Origin: Acidimicrobiales bacterium
GTDB taxonomy: Bacteria; Actinomycetota; Acidimicrobiia; Acidimicrobiales; SZUA-35
Reading direction: 5' to 3'
NCBI GenBank assembly: GCA_028285495.1
Contig: JANQPB010000042.1
Span: 248,001 to 312,000, forward strand
DNA length: 64,000 nt
The number at the start of each line of letters is the position of its first letter. Within the stretch, counting starts at the first letter, position 1. The notes beneath the pieces were generated by a model that was not told where the DNA came from, ran no database searches, and saw only the letters and a list, made by a program, of their open reading frames with translations. Positions 9,955 to 17,646 of this stretch are shown here, piece after piece. Both the position numbers and the translations under genes were made by a program.

Positions 9955-10899
9955 ATGCTCCAGGGTTCGCTCGAGAACTTCGCTCTCGACGAGGTGTTGG
10001 GACTGCTGTCCGGCACCTCGAAGACCGGCCAGCTCGAGATCGCCGGCAACCGGGGAACCGGGAGCCTGATGTTCCACGATGGCCGGCTCGTCAACGGCAG
10101 CGCCAGCTTCACCGCCAACGGCACCGAGCTCGAGGACATCATGTTCGAGCTGCTCCGCTACGACGACGGCACCTTCACCTTCACCCACCGGGAGGTGTCG
10201 CCGGACGACATCATCGAGAACGTCTCGACCGTGCTGGCCAACGCCGAGGCCCGGCTGCAGGACTGGCGGGCCATCGAGGCGGTCGTCCCCAGCCTCAACC
10301 ACCAGGTGGTGCCGGTGCTCGAGCTGCCGAGTGACGAGGTCACCGTCAGTCGCGACGAGTGGGCGACCCTGATGACCGTCGGCACCGGTTGCCCGGCCTC
10401 GCACGTGTGCGACCGTCTCTCGCTCGGTGAGGTCGAGGGCAGCAGGCGCATCAAGGACCTGGCCGAGCGGATGCTGGTCAACGTGACCGAGCCCGTCGGC
10501 TCCTACCGCCGCAGCCGTCCCGCCGAGGCCGGTCGGGCCGCGGCGCCGGCCGGCGCCAACCCTGCGCCGGCCGCAGCCGCCGGCAGCGGCGCCACCGCCG
10601 GGGCCGCCGCCACCATCGCCGCGAGCGGGACCGGTCCCGCAGCGGCCGCGGCGGTCTCCGAGCCGGCGCCGAGCCTCGAGGCCCTGGCCGGCTCGCCCAG
10701 CACCCCCCAGCCCCCGGCCGCCGCCCCCGCCCCCGCCGCTGCTCCCGCTCCCGCAACGGCAACGGTGCCCCCCGGGCCGCCCTCGCCCTCGGAGATCGCC
10801 GGGTTCGGCGAGCAGGTCGAGGACGCGTCGGAACTGCTCGACGGTGGCGACGACGCCAGGGGCGGGCTGCTGGCCCGCTACCTCCGCAACGAGGAGTAG
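9955..10899 (+). CDS. DUF4388 domain protein with Ala/Pro-rich tail
   Basis: A 314-residue protein. Residues 1-100 (LQGSLENFALDEVLGLLSGTSKTGQLEI, GSLMFHDGRLVNG, YDDGTFTFTHRE) match the DUF4388/PATAN-like domain seen in response-regulator-type and Mgl/Roadblock GTPase neighbourhoods. A small C-terminal helical unit (about 125-185) resembles domains often attached to it. The rest is a low-complexity Ala/Pro/Gly linker (about 190-285) ending in a charged tail. Cytoplasmic, no signal peptide. Excellent Shine-Dalgarno (GGGAGG) before the ATG. Its role is unknown; insertion between aroE and aroKB looks lineage-specific. Confidence 0.7.
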   Translation: MLQGSLENFALDEVLGLLSGTSKTGQLEIAGNRGTGSLMFHDGRLVNGSASFTANGTELEDIMFELLRYDDGTFTFTHREVSPDDIIENVSTVLANAEARLQDWRAIEAVVPSLNHQVVPVLELPSDEVTVSRDEWATLMTVGTGCPASHVCDRLSLGEVEGSRRIKDLAERMLVNVTEPVGSYRRSRPAEAGRAAAPAGANPAPAAAAGSGATAGAAATIAASGTGPAAAAAVSEPAPSLEALAGSPSTPQPPAAAPAPAAAPAPATATVPPGPPSPSEIAGFGEQVEDASELLDGGDDARGGLLARYLRNEE

Positions 10900-10977
10900 C
10901 CGCCTCGGCTGGCCTCCGGGCGCCCCGCCCGCCCGGCCCGCACCCGATCGACCCGGTCGGCCGTGCGGCCGCCGGGC

Positions 10978-10983
10978 TAGATT
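10978..10983 (+). promoter_or_regulatory. -10-like TAGATT box, leaderless aroKB
   Basis: TAGATT ends 6 nt before the GTG start of the fused aroKB gene; no Shine-Dalgarno in between. Confidence 0.5.
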
Positions 10984-10989
10984 GACCTG

Positions 10990-12522
10990 GTGAACGCCAA
11001 GCCTCTGGCCATCGTCGGCCTGGCCGGCGCCGGCATCGCCCCCGTCGCTGCGGCGATCGCCGACCGGGCCGGTGTCCCGTCGACCGACACCGACCCGCTC
11101 TCCGACCTCGGCGCCCTCCGGGCCCGGCTCGACGAGCGGACCCCCGCCATCGCCGTCGCCCCCGGTCTCCTGGCCGGGGGCGAGGCGCGTGCCGAGCTCC
11201 GGCGCACGGCGACGGTCGTGTGGCTTGACGGCGCCGACGACGTCCTCGCCGCCCGCATGGCCGCCGGTCTCGACGAGCTGGCCCGCAGCCGCGCCCCGGA
11301 GCCGGCCGATCGGCGATCGCGCTGGCTCGGGCCGCTCACGATCGCCGCCGACGTGATCCTGCCGGTCGACTCGACGTCGACCGCAACCGAGTTGCTCGCC
11401 GCCATCGAGACCGGGGTCGTTGCCCTGGCCGATCGGCCCGAGCGCCGGGTCGAGCGGGTCGAGCTCGACGGCGGGCGCGGCTACCCGATCGTGGTCGGTC
11501 GGGGAGTCCGCAACGAGCTGGCCCACCACCTGCCCGAACGGGCCAAGCGGGTTGCCGTCATCACCCAGCCTGGCGTCGGCATCGAGATCGACACCGGGCG
11601 GGACCAGGAGGTCTTCCTCGTCCCGGACGGCGAGGAGGCGAAGCGGCTCGACGTCGTCGGTCGGCTGGCGTCCGCCTTCGCCGCCTGGGGCCTGACCCGG
11701 GCCGATTGTGTCGTGTCGATCGGCGGTGGCGTCGTCTCCGACCTGGCCGGCTTCGTCGCCGCCAGCTACCACCGTGGCATCCCGGTGATCCACGTGCCGA
11801 CCACCCTGCTCGGCCAGATCGACGCCGCCATCGGCGGCAAGAGCGGCGTCAACCTCCCCGAGGGCAAGAACCTGGTCGGCGCCTTCTGGCAACCCGAGGC
11901 CGTCCTGTGCGACATCGAGACGCTCGACACGCTGCCGCCACGTGAGTTCGGGGCCGGGATGGGCGAGCTGGCCAAGTACCACTTCCTCGGCGGTGGCCAG
12001 CTCGACCGGCTCGAGGTGGTCGAGCGGGTCGCCCGCTCGGTTGCCATCAAGGCCGACGTGGTCTCGGGCGACGAGCGTGAGGGTGGCCGCCGGGCCATCC
12101 TCAACTATGGCCACACGCTGGCCCACGCACTCGAGACCATCGCCGGCCACGGCGCCGGGTCGCTCGGGCACCGCGATGGGATCCGCCACGGCGAGGCGGT
12201 GGCGATCGGGCTGATCTACGCCGCCGAGGTGGCGGCCGCCCTCGGCCGGATCGACGGCGACCGGGTCGCCGAGCACCGCCGAGTCGTCGCCGCCTACGGG
12301 CTCGACGGCACCCTCCCGGTCGGCCTCGACCACCAGCACATCATCGACCTGTTCGCCCGCGACAAGAAGGCGATCGACGGGGTCACGTTCGTGCTGGACG
12401 GCCCGAACGGGGTCGAGCCGGTGCCCGTCGGCGACCGTCGGCTGCTGGCCGAGGCCATGGCCGCCATCGAGCGCGATCCGAACGGCGGTCGGCCGGCGAC
12501 GCCGCACGGCGGCACGACATGA
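10990..12522 (+). CDS. aroB: 3-dehydroquinate synthase with degenerate N-terminal shikimate-kinase-like domain
   Basis: A 510-residue fusion. Residues about 155-495 are a complete dehydroquinate synthase (DAHP to 3-dehydroquinate, NAD and metal dependent): SIGGGVVSDLAGFVAASYHRG, PTTLLGQIDAAIGGKSGVNL, KNLVGAFWQP, metal ligands in NYGHTLAHALE and HGEAVAIGL. Residues 1-150 align in layout with AroK (nucleoside-kinase fold, DTD motif, then TVVWLDG), but the P-loop reads GLAGAGIAP, so Lys and Ser/Thr of GxGK[ST] are gone and the FR-x-x-E substrate motif is missing. AroK-AroB fusions occur in actinobacteria; here the kinase half should be inactive. GTG start; stop overlaps pepQ (ATGA). Confidence 0.9.
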   Translation: MNAKPLAIVGLAGAGIAPVAAAIADRAGVPSTDTDPLSDLGALRARLDERTPAIAVAPGLLAGGEARAELRRTATVVWLDGADDVLAARMAAGLDELARSRAPEPADRRSRWLGPLTIAADVILPVDSTSTATELLAAIETGVVALADRPERRVERVELDGGRGYPIVVGRGVRNELAHHLPERAKRVAVITQPGVGIEIDTGRDQEVFLVPDGEEAKRLDVVGRLASAFAAWGLTRADCVVSIGGGVVSDLAGFVAASYHRGIPVIHVPTTLLGQIDAAIGGKSGVNLPEGKNLVGAFWQPEAVLCDIETLDTLPPREFGAGMGELAKYHFLGGGQLDRLEVVERVARSVAIKADVVSGDEREGGRRAILNYGHTLAHALETIAGHGAGSLGHRDGIRHGEAVAIGLIYAAEVAAALGRIDGDRVAEHRRVVAAYGLDGTLPVGLDHQHIIDLFARDKKAIDGVTFVLDGPNGVEPVPVGDRRLLAEAMAAIERDPNGGRPATPHGGTT

Positions 12523-13649
12523 CCACGACCCCCGCATCCGGCGCGGCCGGTGTCGACCTGCCGCCGATGGACCGCGGCGCCCGTCTCGATCGCCTCCGCC
12601 GCCGGCTCGACGAGGACGGGCTCGACGCCCTGGTGGTCACCAAGCCCCAGAACATCCGCTGGCTGACCGGTTTCACCGGCAGCGCGGGGGCCGCCGTGGT
12701 CACCGCCGACGATCTGACCGTCGTCACCGACGACCGCTACGAGATCCAGGTGGCCCAGCAGCTGGATGCGGCCGCCGTCGCGGCCACGGTGGCGATCGAC
12801 CGCGACCGGTCCGGTCCGGTGAGGGCCGGTGTCGGCGCTGCGGCGCGGGTCGGGCTCGAGGCGGGCCATGCGACCTGGGCCACCGCTCGTCAGGTCGATG
12901 GCTGGCTCGATGGGCGGGAGGTGGTGGCCACCCTCGACCTGATCGAGGCCCTCCGCCAAGACAAGGACCCCGGCGAGATCGCCCGGCTCCGGCGAGCCGC
13001 CGGCATCGCCGACGGTGCCCTGGCCCGCATCGCCCCCTCGCTCGTGGCCGGTCGGACCGAGCGCGAGGTGGCCAGGGACCTCGACCGGACGATGGTCGAC
13101 CTCGGGGCCGAGGGTCTCAGCTTCCCGACGATCGTGGCCACCGGCCCGAACAGCGCCAAGCCCCACGCCACGCCCTCCGATCGGCCGCTCGCCCCCGGTG
13201 ACGCCGTGGTCATCGACTTCGGTGCCGCCGTCGACGGCTACGGCAGCGACATGACCCGCAGCTTCCTGATCGACCCGGTCGCCGACGCAGCCATCGACCG
13301 GTACCGGGCGGTCGAGGCGGCCCAGGCCGCCGGCGTGGCTGCGGTCGCCGCCGGCGTCGACGAGCGGGCGGTCGACGCCGCCTGCCGCGACCTCCTGACC
13401 GAGCGGGGCCTCGGCGAGGCGTTCGTGCACGGCACCGGCCACGGCATCGGGTTGGAGATCCACGAGCAGCCGTTCCTGTCGACCAGGGCGACCGGGGTGC
13501 TGCGGGCCGGTCAGGTCGTGACCGTCGAGCCAGGCGTGTACCTTCCCGGCGACGGCGGCATCCGCATCGAGGACTCGGTGCTGGTCACCGACGACGGTTG
13601 CGTTCCGCTGACCGGTGCCCCGAAGGACCATCACGTCCCGACGCGCTGA
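12519..13649 (+). CDS. pepQ: M24 family Xaa-Pro aminopeptidase/dipeptidase
   Basis: A 376-residue cytoplasmic metallopeptidase removing N-terminal residues ahead of proline. N-terminal creatinase domain (about 10-130, LVVTKPQNIRWLTGFTGS), then the pita-bread domain with all metal ligands: Asp in IDFGAAVDGYGSDMTR (two Asp), His in GTGHGIGLEIHE, Glu in TVEPGVY and Glu in IRIEDSVLV. Standard position between aroB and efp in actinobacteria. ATG overlaps the aroB stop by 4 nt. Confidence 0.92.
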   Translation: MTTTPASGAAGVDLPPMDRGARLDRLRRRLDEDGLDALVVTKPQNIRWLTGFTGSAGAAVVTADDLTVVTDDRYEIQVAQQLDAAAVAATVAIDRDRSGPVRAGVGAAARVGLEAGHATWATARQVDGWLDGREVVATLDLIEALRQDKDPGEIARLRRAAGIADGALARIAPSLVAGRTEREVARDLDRTMVDLGAEGLSFPTIVATGPNSAKPHATPSDRPLAPGDAVVIDFGAAVDGYGSDMTRSFLIDPVADAAIDRYRAVEAAQAAGVAAVAAGVDERAVDAACRDLLTERGLGEAFVHGTGHGIGLEIHEQPFLSTRATGVLRAGQVVTVEPGVYLPGDGGIRIEDSVLVTDDGCVPLTGAPKDHHVPTR

Positions 13650-13693
13650 TCGTCCGGTCGTCGACGGCCGACCGGACGCCCGAGCGGGCCCGG

Positions 13694-13699
13694 TAGCGT
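13694..13699 (+). promoter_or_regulatory. -10-like TAGCGT box, leaderless efp
   Basis: TAGCGT ends 8 nt before the efp ATG; no Shine-Dalgarno. The same hexamer at similar spacing precedes mihF (26300) and the DUF1844 gene (48417-48422, minus strand). Confidence 0.5.
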
Positions 13700-13707
13700 G
13701 GTGGCCA

Positions 13708-14271
13708 ATGGCCACGATCAGCACCAGCGATTTCAAGAACGGGATGCACGTCGAGCTCGACGACGGGTTGTTCCAGCTCCAGGAGTTCCAGCACGTCAAG
13801 CCGGGCAAGGGCGGCGCCTTCGTGCGCACCACCCTGCGCAACGTGCGGACCGGTGCCGTGGTCGACCGCACCTTCCGGGCCGGCGAGCGGATGGAGAGCG
13901 CGTTCATCGAGAAGCGCGAGAAGCAGTACCTGTACCGCGACGGCGACGACTTCGCCGTCATGGACAACGAGACGTTCGAGCAGATGAGCGTGCCATCCGC
14001 AGCCATGGGCTCGGCCGGCGGCTACATCTCCGAGGGCCAGTCGCTGCTGTTCCTGATGTACGGCGACGAGATCATCGGCACCGACCTGCCCGCCTCCGTC
14101 GAGCTGGCGGTCACCGAGACCGAGCCAGGCATCCAGGGCGACCGGGTCTCCGGCGCCCGCAAGCCGGCCACCCTCGAGACCGGCCTCGTCGTGCAGGTCC
14201 CGCTGTTCGTGGAGATCGGCGATCGGGTCAAGGTCGACACCCGCACCGGCGAGTACCAGACCAGGGCCTGA
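13708..14271 (+). CDS. efp: Elongation factor P
   Basis: A 187-residue tRNA-shaped factor that rescues ribosomes stalled at polyproline. Three beta-barrel domains: KOW-like N-terminus (MATISTSDFKNGMHVELDDG), OB domain, and C-terminal GDRVKVDTRTGEYQTRA. The loop that reaches the P-site tRNA is KPGKGGA with Lys34 at the position modified in other bacteria. Start chosen at 13708 because it gives the exact family N-terminus and length; an upstream in-frame extension to 13615 is inside pepQ. nusB follows after 20 bp. Confidence 0.96.
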   Translation: MATISTSDFKNGMHVELDDGLFQLQEFQHVKPGKGGAFVRTTLRNVRTGAVVDRTFRAGERMESAFIEKREKQYLYRDGDDFAVMDNETFEQMSVPSAAMGSAGGYISEGQSLLFLMYGDEIIGTDLPASVELAVTETEPGIQGDRVSGARKPATLETGLVVQVPLFVEIGDRVKVDTRTGEYQTRA

Positions 14272-14291
14272 CGGTCGGTGGCAGGCGTCGC

Positions 14292-14705
14292 ATGACCGAC
14301 AGCGGGCAACGGTCGCGCCGGGAGAGTCGGGAGCGGGCCATCGAGCTCGGCTACGAGGCCGAGATCCGCGGCTGGTCGGTCGACGAGCTGCTCGACTCGC
14401 TGACGCTGGCCCCGGACGCGTTCACCGTCGGCCTCCTCCGGCTGGCCGAGCAGCATCGGGCCAGGGCCGACGAGTTGATCGACGGCGCCTCGACCCGCTG
14501 GTCGCTCGCCCGGATGCCGGCCCTCGACCTGGTCGTGATGCGCCAGGCCGTCGGTGAGCTGCTGGCCGGCGAGACCCCGCCCGGGGTCGTCCTGGCCCAG
14601 GCGGTCGAGCTGGCGAGCCGGTACTCGACCGAGGGCTCCGGCCGGTTCGTCAACGGCGTCCTGGCCGCGATCGCCGACCAGCTCGAGGGCGCCGGCTCGC
14701 CCTGA
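14292..14705 (+). CDS. nusB: Transcription antitermination factor NusB
   Basis: A 137-residue all-helical protein that pairs with NusE(S10) on rRNA boxA. Family features: Arg-rich start SRRESRERAIELGYEAE, then WSLARMPALDLVVMRQAVGELL and the C-terminal VILAQAVELASRYSTEGSGRFVNGVLA-like end (here beginning VVLAQAV). Length is close to the family norm. ATG 20 bp after efp; the efp-nusB pair is conserved. Confidence 0.93.
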   Translation: MTDSGQRSRRESRERAIELGYEAEIRGWSVDELLDSLTLAPDAFTVGLLRLAEQHRARADELIDGASTRWSLARMPALDLVVMRQAVGELLAGETPPGVVLAQAVELASRYSTEGSGRFVNGVLAAIADQLEGAGSP

Positions 14706-14795
14706 CGCCCACCGCGGCCGACACCCGCCCGGCGGCGCCACCGACGCCGGTCGCCTGGCCCTCAACGCCGGGCCACGACTCGCCGATAGAGAGGG

Positions 14796-15974
14796 GTGCC
14801 TCGCCGCCCCCGCACGCCGACACCGGTCGTCGCCGCCCCGCCACGGTCCGGTGACGGGCCGCACCTCGGTGCGGTGCTCGTGGCGGTTGCGGTCGTGCTC
14901 ACCGGCCTGCTGGCCGGGACCGAGCGTCCGGCCGGGACCCTGGTCGAGCCCTGGATCGACGCCTCGAACCGCGACGCCGTGGCCGTTGCCTGGGCCATCG
15001 AGCGGGCCCGCGAGGCTCCCGACATGGCGTGGTCCGGTTCCTACGATGCGTGTGTCGCCGGCGAGTCGTCGCGGGCGCTCGCCCTGGCCACGATCGGACG
15101 GGTGAACTTCTACCGTGGCCTCGCCGGCGTGCCGGCCACCGTGCGGCTGAGCGACGAGTACTCGGCCAAGGCCCAGCACGCCGCACTCACGATGAGCGCA
15201 ACCGGTCGCCTGAGCCACGCCCCGGACGAGACCTTCGACTGCCTCGACTCGACCGGTCGGGAGGCCGCGGCCAACAGCAACCTCTACCTCGGACGGGTCG
15301 GTCCGGCCGCCATCGACGGCTACATCGAGGACCCGGGAGAGCGGAACCGCGACGTCGGGCACCGCAACACGATCCTGCACCCGCCGACGACCGAGATGGG
15401 TGTCGGCCACGTGGCCGGCAGCGCCGAGAGCTACCCGGCCAACGCGCTGTGGGTGTTCGACGACGGGGTGTTCGATGACGCCCCACCCGTTCGGGAGCCG
15501 GACGGCTTCGTGGCCTGGCCGCCCCGGGGCTACGTGCCGGGCGAGGTCGTCCACCCCCGCTGGTCGTTCGGGCTGGCCGGCGCCGACTTCGACGGGGCCA
15601 CCGTCGGGATGACCGTCGACGGTCACGACGTCGAGCTCGACGTCGTGACCCGCCACAGCCTGCCCGGCTACGTGCCGGCGCCGATCGTGGTCTGGGAGCC
15701 CGACCCGTCGTCCGACGACGGGGCCGAGGTCGAGGCGCTGGCGACCGCGCTCACCGGCGGCCCGTGGCCGTCCGGTCGCCAGGCCGACCTCGATGTCGAC
15801 GTTCGGATCGACGGCGTCGTCGTCGACGGCGTCGAGCGCTCGTTCACCTACCGGGTCTCGGTGATGGAACCGGCGGGCACCAGCCCGGGCGGCGTCCTGA
15901 TCGACGCCGCCCTCCAGGGCGCGGCCAGGGCCGCGACCCTCCTGGCCACCGCCGTCCCGGCGCTCGCCGGCTGA
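14796..15974 (+). CDS. Secreted or membrane-anchored CAP (SCP/PR1-like) domain protein
   Basis: A 392-residue protein. A hydrophobic segment at about residues 25-41 (GAVLVAVAVVLTGLLAG) after a basic start acts as signal peptide or anchor. A CAP domain follows (about 88-225): RVNFYRGLAGVPATVRLSDEYSAKAQHAALTMSATGRLSHAPDE (read in two parts), then GHRNTILHPPTTEMGVGH, the usual His-containing CAP motif, and NALWVFDDGVF. Residues 230-392 are an unrecognised beta-rich region that looks extracellular. GTG start with a poor Shine-Dalgarno, so the start is uncertain. Not part of the conserved nusB neighbourhood. Confidence 0.8.
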   Translation: MPRRPRTPTPVVAAPPRSGDGPHLGAVLVAVAVVLTGLLAGTERPAGTLVEPWIDASNRDAVAVAWAIERAREAPDMAWSGSYDACVAGESSRALALATIGRVNFYRGLAGVPATVRLSDEYSAKAQHAALTMSATGRLSHAPDETFDCLDSTGREAAANSNLYLGRVGPAAIDGYIEDPGERNRDVGHRNTILHPPTTEMGVGHVAGSAESYPANALWVFDDGVFDDAPPVREPDGFVAWPPRGYVPGEVVHPRWSFGLAGADFDGATVGMTVDGHDVELDVVTRHSLPGYVPAPIVVWEPDPSSDDGAEVEALATALTGGPWPSGRQADLDVDVRIDGVVVDGVERSFTYRVSVMEPAGTSPGGVLIDAALQGAARAATLLATAVPALAG

Positions 15975-16063
15975 TCTCCGGCCGAGCCGGCGAGGGGATT
16001 CGAAGGACGCCGGAGCGACCGCTACGGTCGTGGTGACGAGCCCGTCGACGACAGGGGAAGGCC

Positions 16064-16906
16064 ATGGACGCACCGGCCGAGCGGCAACCACTGGACACCG
16101 GCACCGACGACCTGCTCGGTGAGCGGGTCGGCAACGTTGCCGTCCTGACCTTCAACCGGCCCGAGCGCCGGAACGCCCTGTCCGGCGGGGTCTACACCGG
16201 CTTCGGGAACGCGCTGCCCCGCATCGCCACCGATCCCGACATCCGGGTGGTCATGCTGACCGGCGCCGGCTCCGCCTTCTGCGCCGGCGGCGACGTGAAG
16301 GGCATGAACCAGCGCAACAACGCCGAGCCGGGCTCGGCCCCCTCGGTCGAGGAGCGGGTCGCCGATCTCCGTCGGCGCCAGCGAGAGGTCTCGCTCGCGC
16401 TCCGACAGCTACCGAAGCCGGTCGTCGCCGCACTGCCGGGTGCGGCGGCCGGGGCTGGCCTGTCGATCGCCCTCGCCGCCGACCTGCGGATCGCCGCCGA
16501 GCGGGCGATCCTCGTGACCGCCTTCAGCAGCATCGGCGCCTCCGGCGACTTCGGCGGGAGCTGGTTCCTGACCCAGCTCGTCGGCTCCGCCAAGGCCAAG
16601 GAGCTGTACTGGATGTCGCCCCGGCTGTCGGCGGCCGAGGCGGCCGACCTCGGCCTGGTCAACCGGGTCCTGCCCGACGAGGGCTTCGCCGAGGCCGCGC
16701 TCGACTTCTGCCACGAGCTGGCCGCCCGACCCCCGATCGCGCTCCGCTACATCAAGGAGAACATCGAGCGGGCCCAGACGGTCGACCTCGCCACCGCCCT
16801 CGACGCCGAGGCCCCGGCCATGGCCCGATCGATGTCGACCGAGGACCACCGGGAGGCCGCGGCCGCCTTCGTCGAGAAGCGCGATCCGGTCTTCCGGGGC
16901 ACCTGA
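16064..16906 (+). CDS. Enoyl-CoA hydratase/isomerase family protein
   Basis: A 280-residue crotonase-fold enzyme acting on acyl-CoA thioesters. NVAVLTFNRPERRNALSGGV opens the fold; the oxyanion hole strand is GAGSAFCAGGDVKG; the second one is AALPGAAAGAGLSIALAADLRIA. The catalytic Glu positions of classical hydratases are replaced by less certain residues (FSSIGASGDFGGSWFLTQLVG), so hydratase versus isomerase or other crotonase activity cannot be decided. ATG with AGGGGAAGG just upstream and a TACGGT box at 16023-16028. Stand-alone gene. Confidence 0.85.
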   Translation: MDAPAERQPLDTGTDDLLGERVGNVAVLTFNRPERRNALSGGVYTGFGNALPRIATDPDIRVVMLTGAGSAFCAGGDVKGMNQRNNAEPGSAPSVEERVADLRRRQREVSLALRQLPKPVVAALPGAAAGAGLSIALAADLRIAAERAILVTAFSSIGASGDFGGSWFLTQLVGSAKAKELYWMSPRLSAAEAADLGLVNRVLPDEGFAEAALDFCHELAARPPIALRYIKENIERAQTVDLATALDAEAPAMARSMSTEDHREAAAAFVEKRDPVFRGT

Positions 16907-16973
16907 GCCCTGCGAACGGGCGGCCGGGGCCGAAATCGCGGCGAAGGTCGGCGCGCGAGTGATCGACGCTCGC

Positions 16974-16979
16974 TAGGAT
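16974..16979 (+). promoter_or_regulatory. -10-like TAGGAT box of the pyr operon
   Basis: TAGGAT about 106 bp before pyrR. Transcription would start near 16986 and give a leader of roughly 95 nt that contains the PyrR-binding hairpin. No convincing -35 hexamer. Confidence 0.45.
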
Positions 16980-17036
16980 CGCGCCCAGCTCTCGTGGGGC
17001 TGCCGCAGGCACACCCGACGGGGCTGCCCATGATCG

Positions 17037-17069
17037 TCCGTGAATCGGGTCCCGTGAGGCCCGAACGGA
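17037..17069 (+). promoter_or_regulatory. PyrR-binding RNA hairpin in the pyr leader
   Basis: Lower stem TCCGT (17037-17041) with ACGGA (17065-17069), a 5' purine bulge GAA (17042-17044), upper stem TCGGG (17045-17049) with CCCGA (17060-17064), and loop TCCCGTGAGG (17050-17059). The loop fits the PyrR binding-loop consensus UCCNGNGAGG at every fixed base, and the purine-rich 5' bulge is also part of the known structure. The 3' strand runs into the AAGGAG Shine-Dalgarno (17069-17074) of pyrR. This predicts that PyrR with UMP blocks pyrR translation, rather than terminator/antiterminator control as in Bacillus; no terminator is visible. Confidence 0.85.
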
Positions 17070-17079
17070 AGGAGATGGC

Positions 17080-17646
17080 TTGGCTGAGCGCGAACGACGG
17101 CGGACACCTCCCTACGGCGGGGTCTTCGTCCCCCGTTCGCTGGTTCTCGACGCCGAGTCGGTCGGCCGGGCCGTCCGTCGCATGGCCCACGAGATCGTCG
17201 AGGCCAACAAGGGGCTCGACGACCTCGTCCTGATCGGGCTCCAGACCGGTGGTGTGCCCTTCGCCGAGGCGATCGCCACCGCCCTGGTCGAGATCGAGTC
17301 CATCTCGGTCCCGACCGGCAAGCTCGACGTCGCCTTCTACCGCGACGACATCAACCTCCGCCCGGTCCTGCCCGAGGCGGTGACCGAGATCGACGTCGAC
17401 CTCAACCGCAAGATCGTGGTCCTCGTCGACGACGTGTTGTTCACCGGCCGGACGATCCGGGCCGCCCTCGACGCCATCATCGATCGGGGCCGCCCGAGGG
17501 CGATCCAGCTGGCGGTCATGGTCGATCGGGGCCACCGGGAGCTGCCGATCCGGCCGGACTACGTCGGCAAGAACCTACCGACCAGACGCAACGAGGCGGT
17601 CAACGCCACCCTCGACGGGGTCGAGCTCGGGGAGGTCGAGCGATGA
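17080..17646 (+). CDS. pyrR: Pyrimidine operon regulator PyrR (uracil phosphoribosyltransferase fold)
   Basis: A 188-residue RNA-binding regulator of pyrimidine synthesis with PRTase fold. The PRPP motif VVLVDDVLFTGRT is at residues 113-125; LVLIGLQTGGVPFA and RAIQLAVMVDRGHRELPIRPDYVGKN (split) are family-typical. TTG start at 17080: an ATG at 17075 is out of frame, and GGAAGGAG sits 5 nt before the TTG. First gene of the pyr operon and target of its own hairpin. The stop overlaps pyrB as ATGA. Confidence 0.95.
   Translation: MAERERRRTPPYGGVFVPRSLVLDAESVGRAVRRMAHEIVEANKGLDDLVLIGLQTGGVPFAEAIATALVEIESISVPTGKLDVAFYRDDINLRPVLPEAVTEIDVDLNRKIVVLVDDVLFTGRTIRAALDAIIDRGRPRAIQLAVMVDRGHRELPIRPDYVGKNLPTRRNEAVNATLDGVELGEVER

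Noticed and set aside
8743..12537. A 1264-codon open frame on the minus strand across mltG, aroE, DUF4388 and aroB (similar ones at 7128-9671, 4604-6637 and 45607-47931)
   Set aside because: These are mirror frames caused by the high third-position GC of the plus-strand genes. Their translations are low-complexity (G/R/D/V rich) and match no family, while the opposite strand encodes clear proteins.
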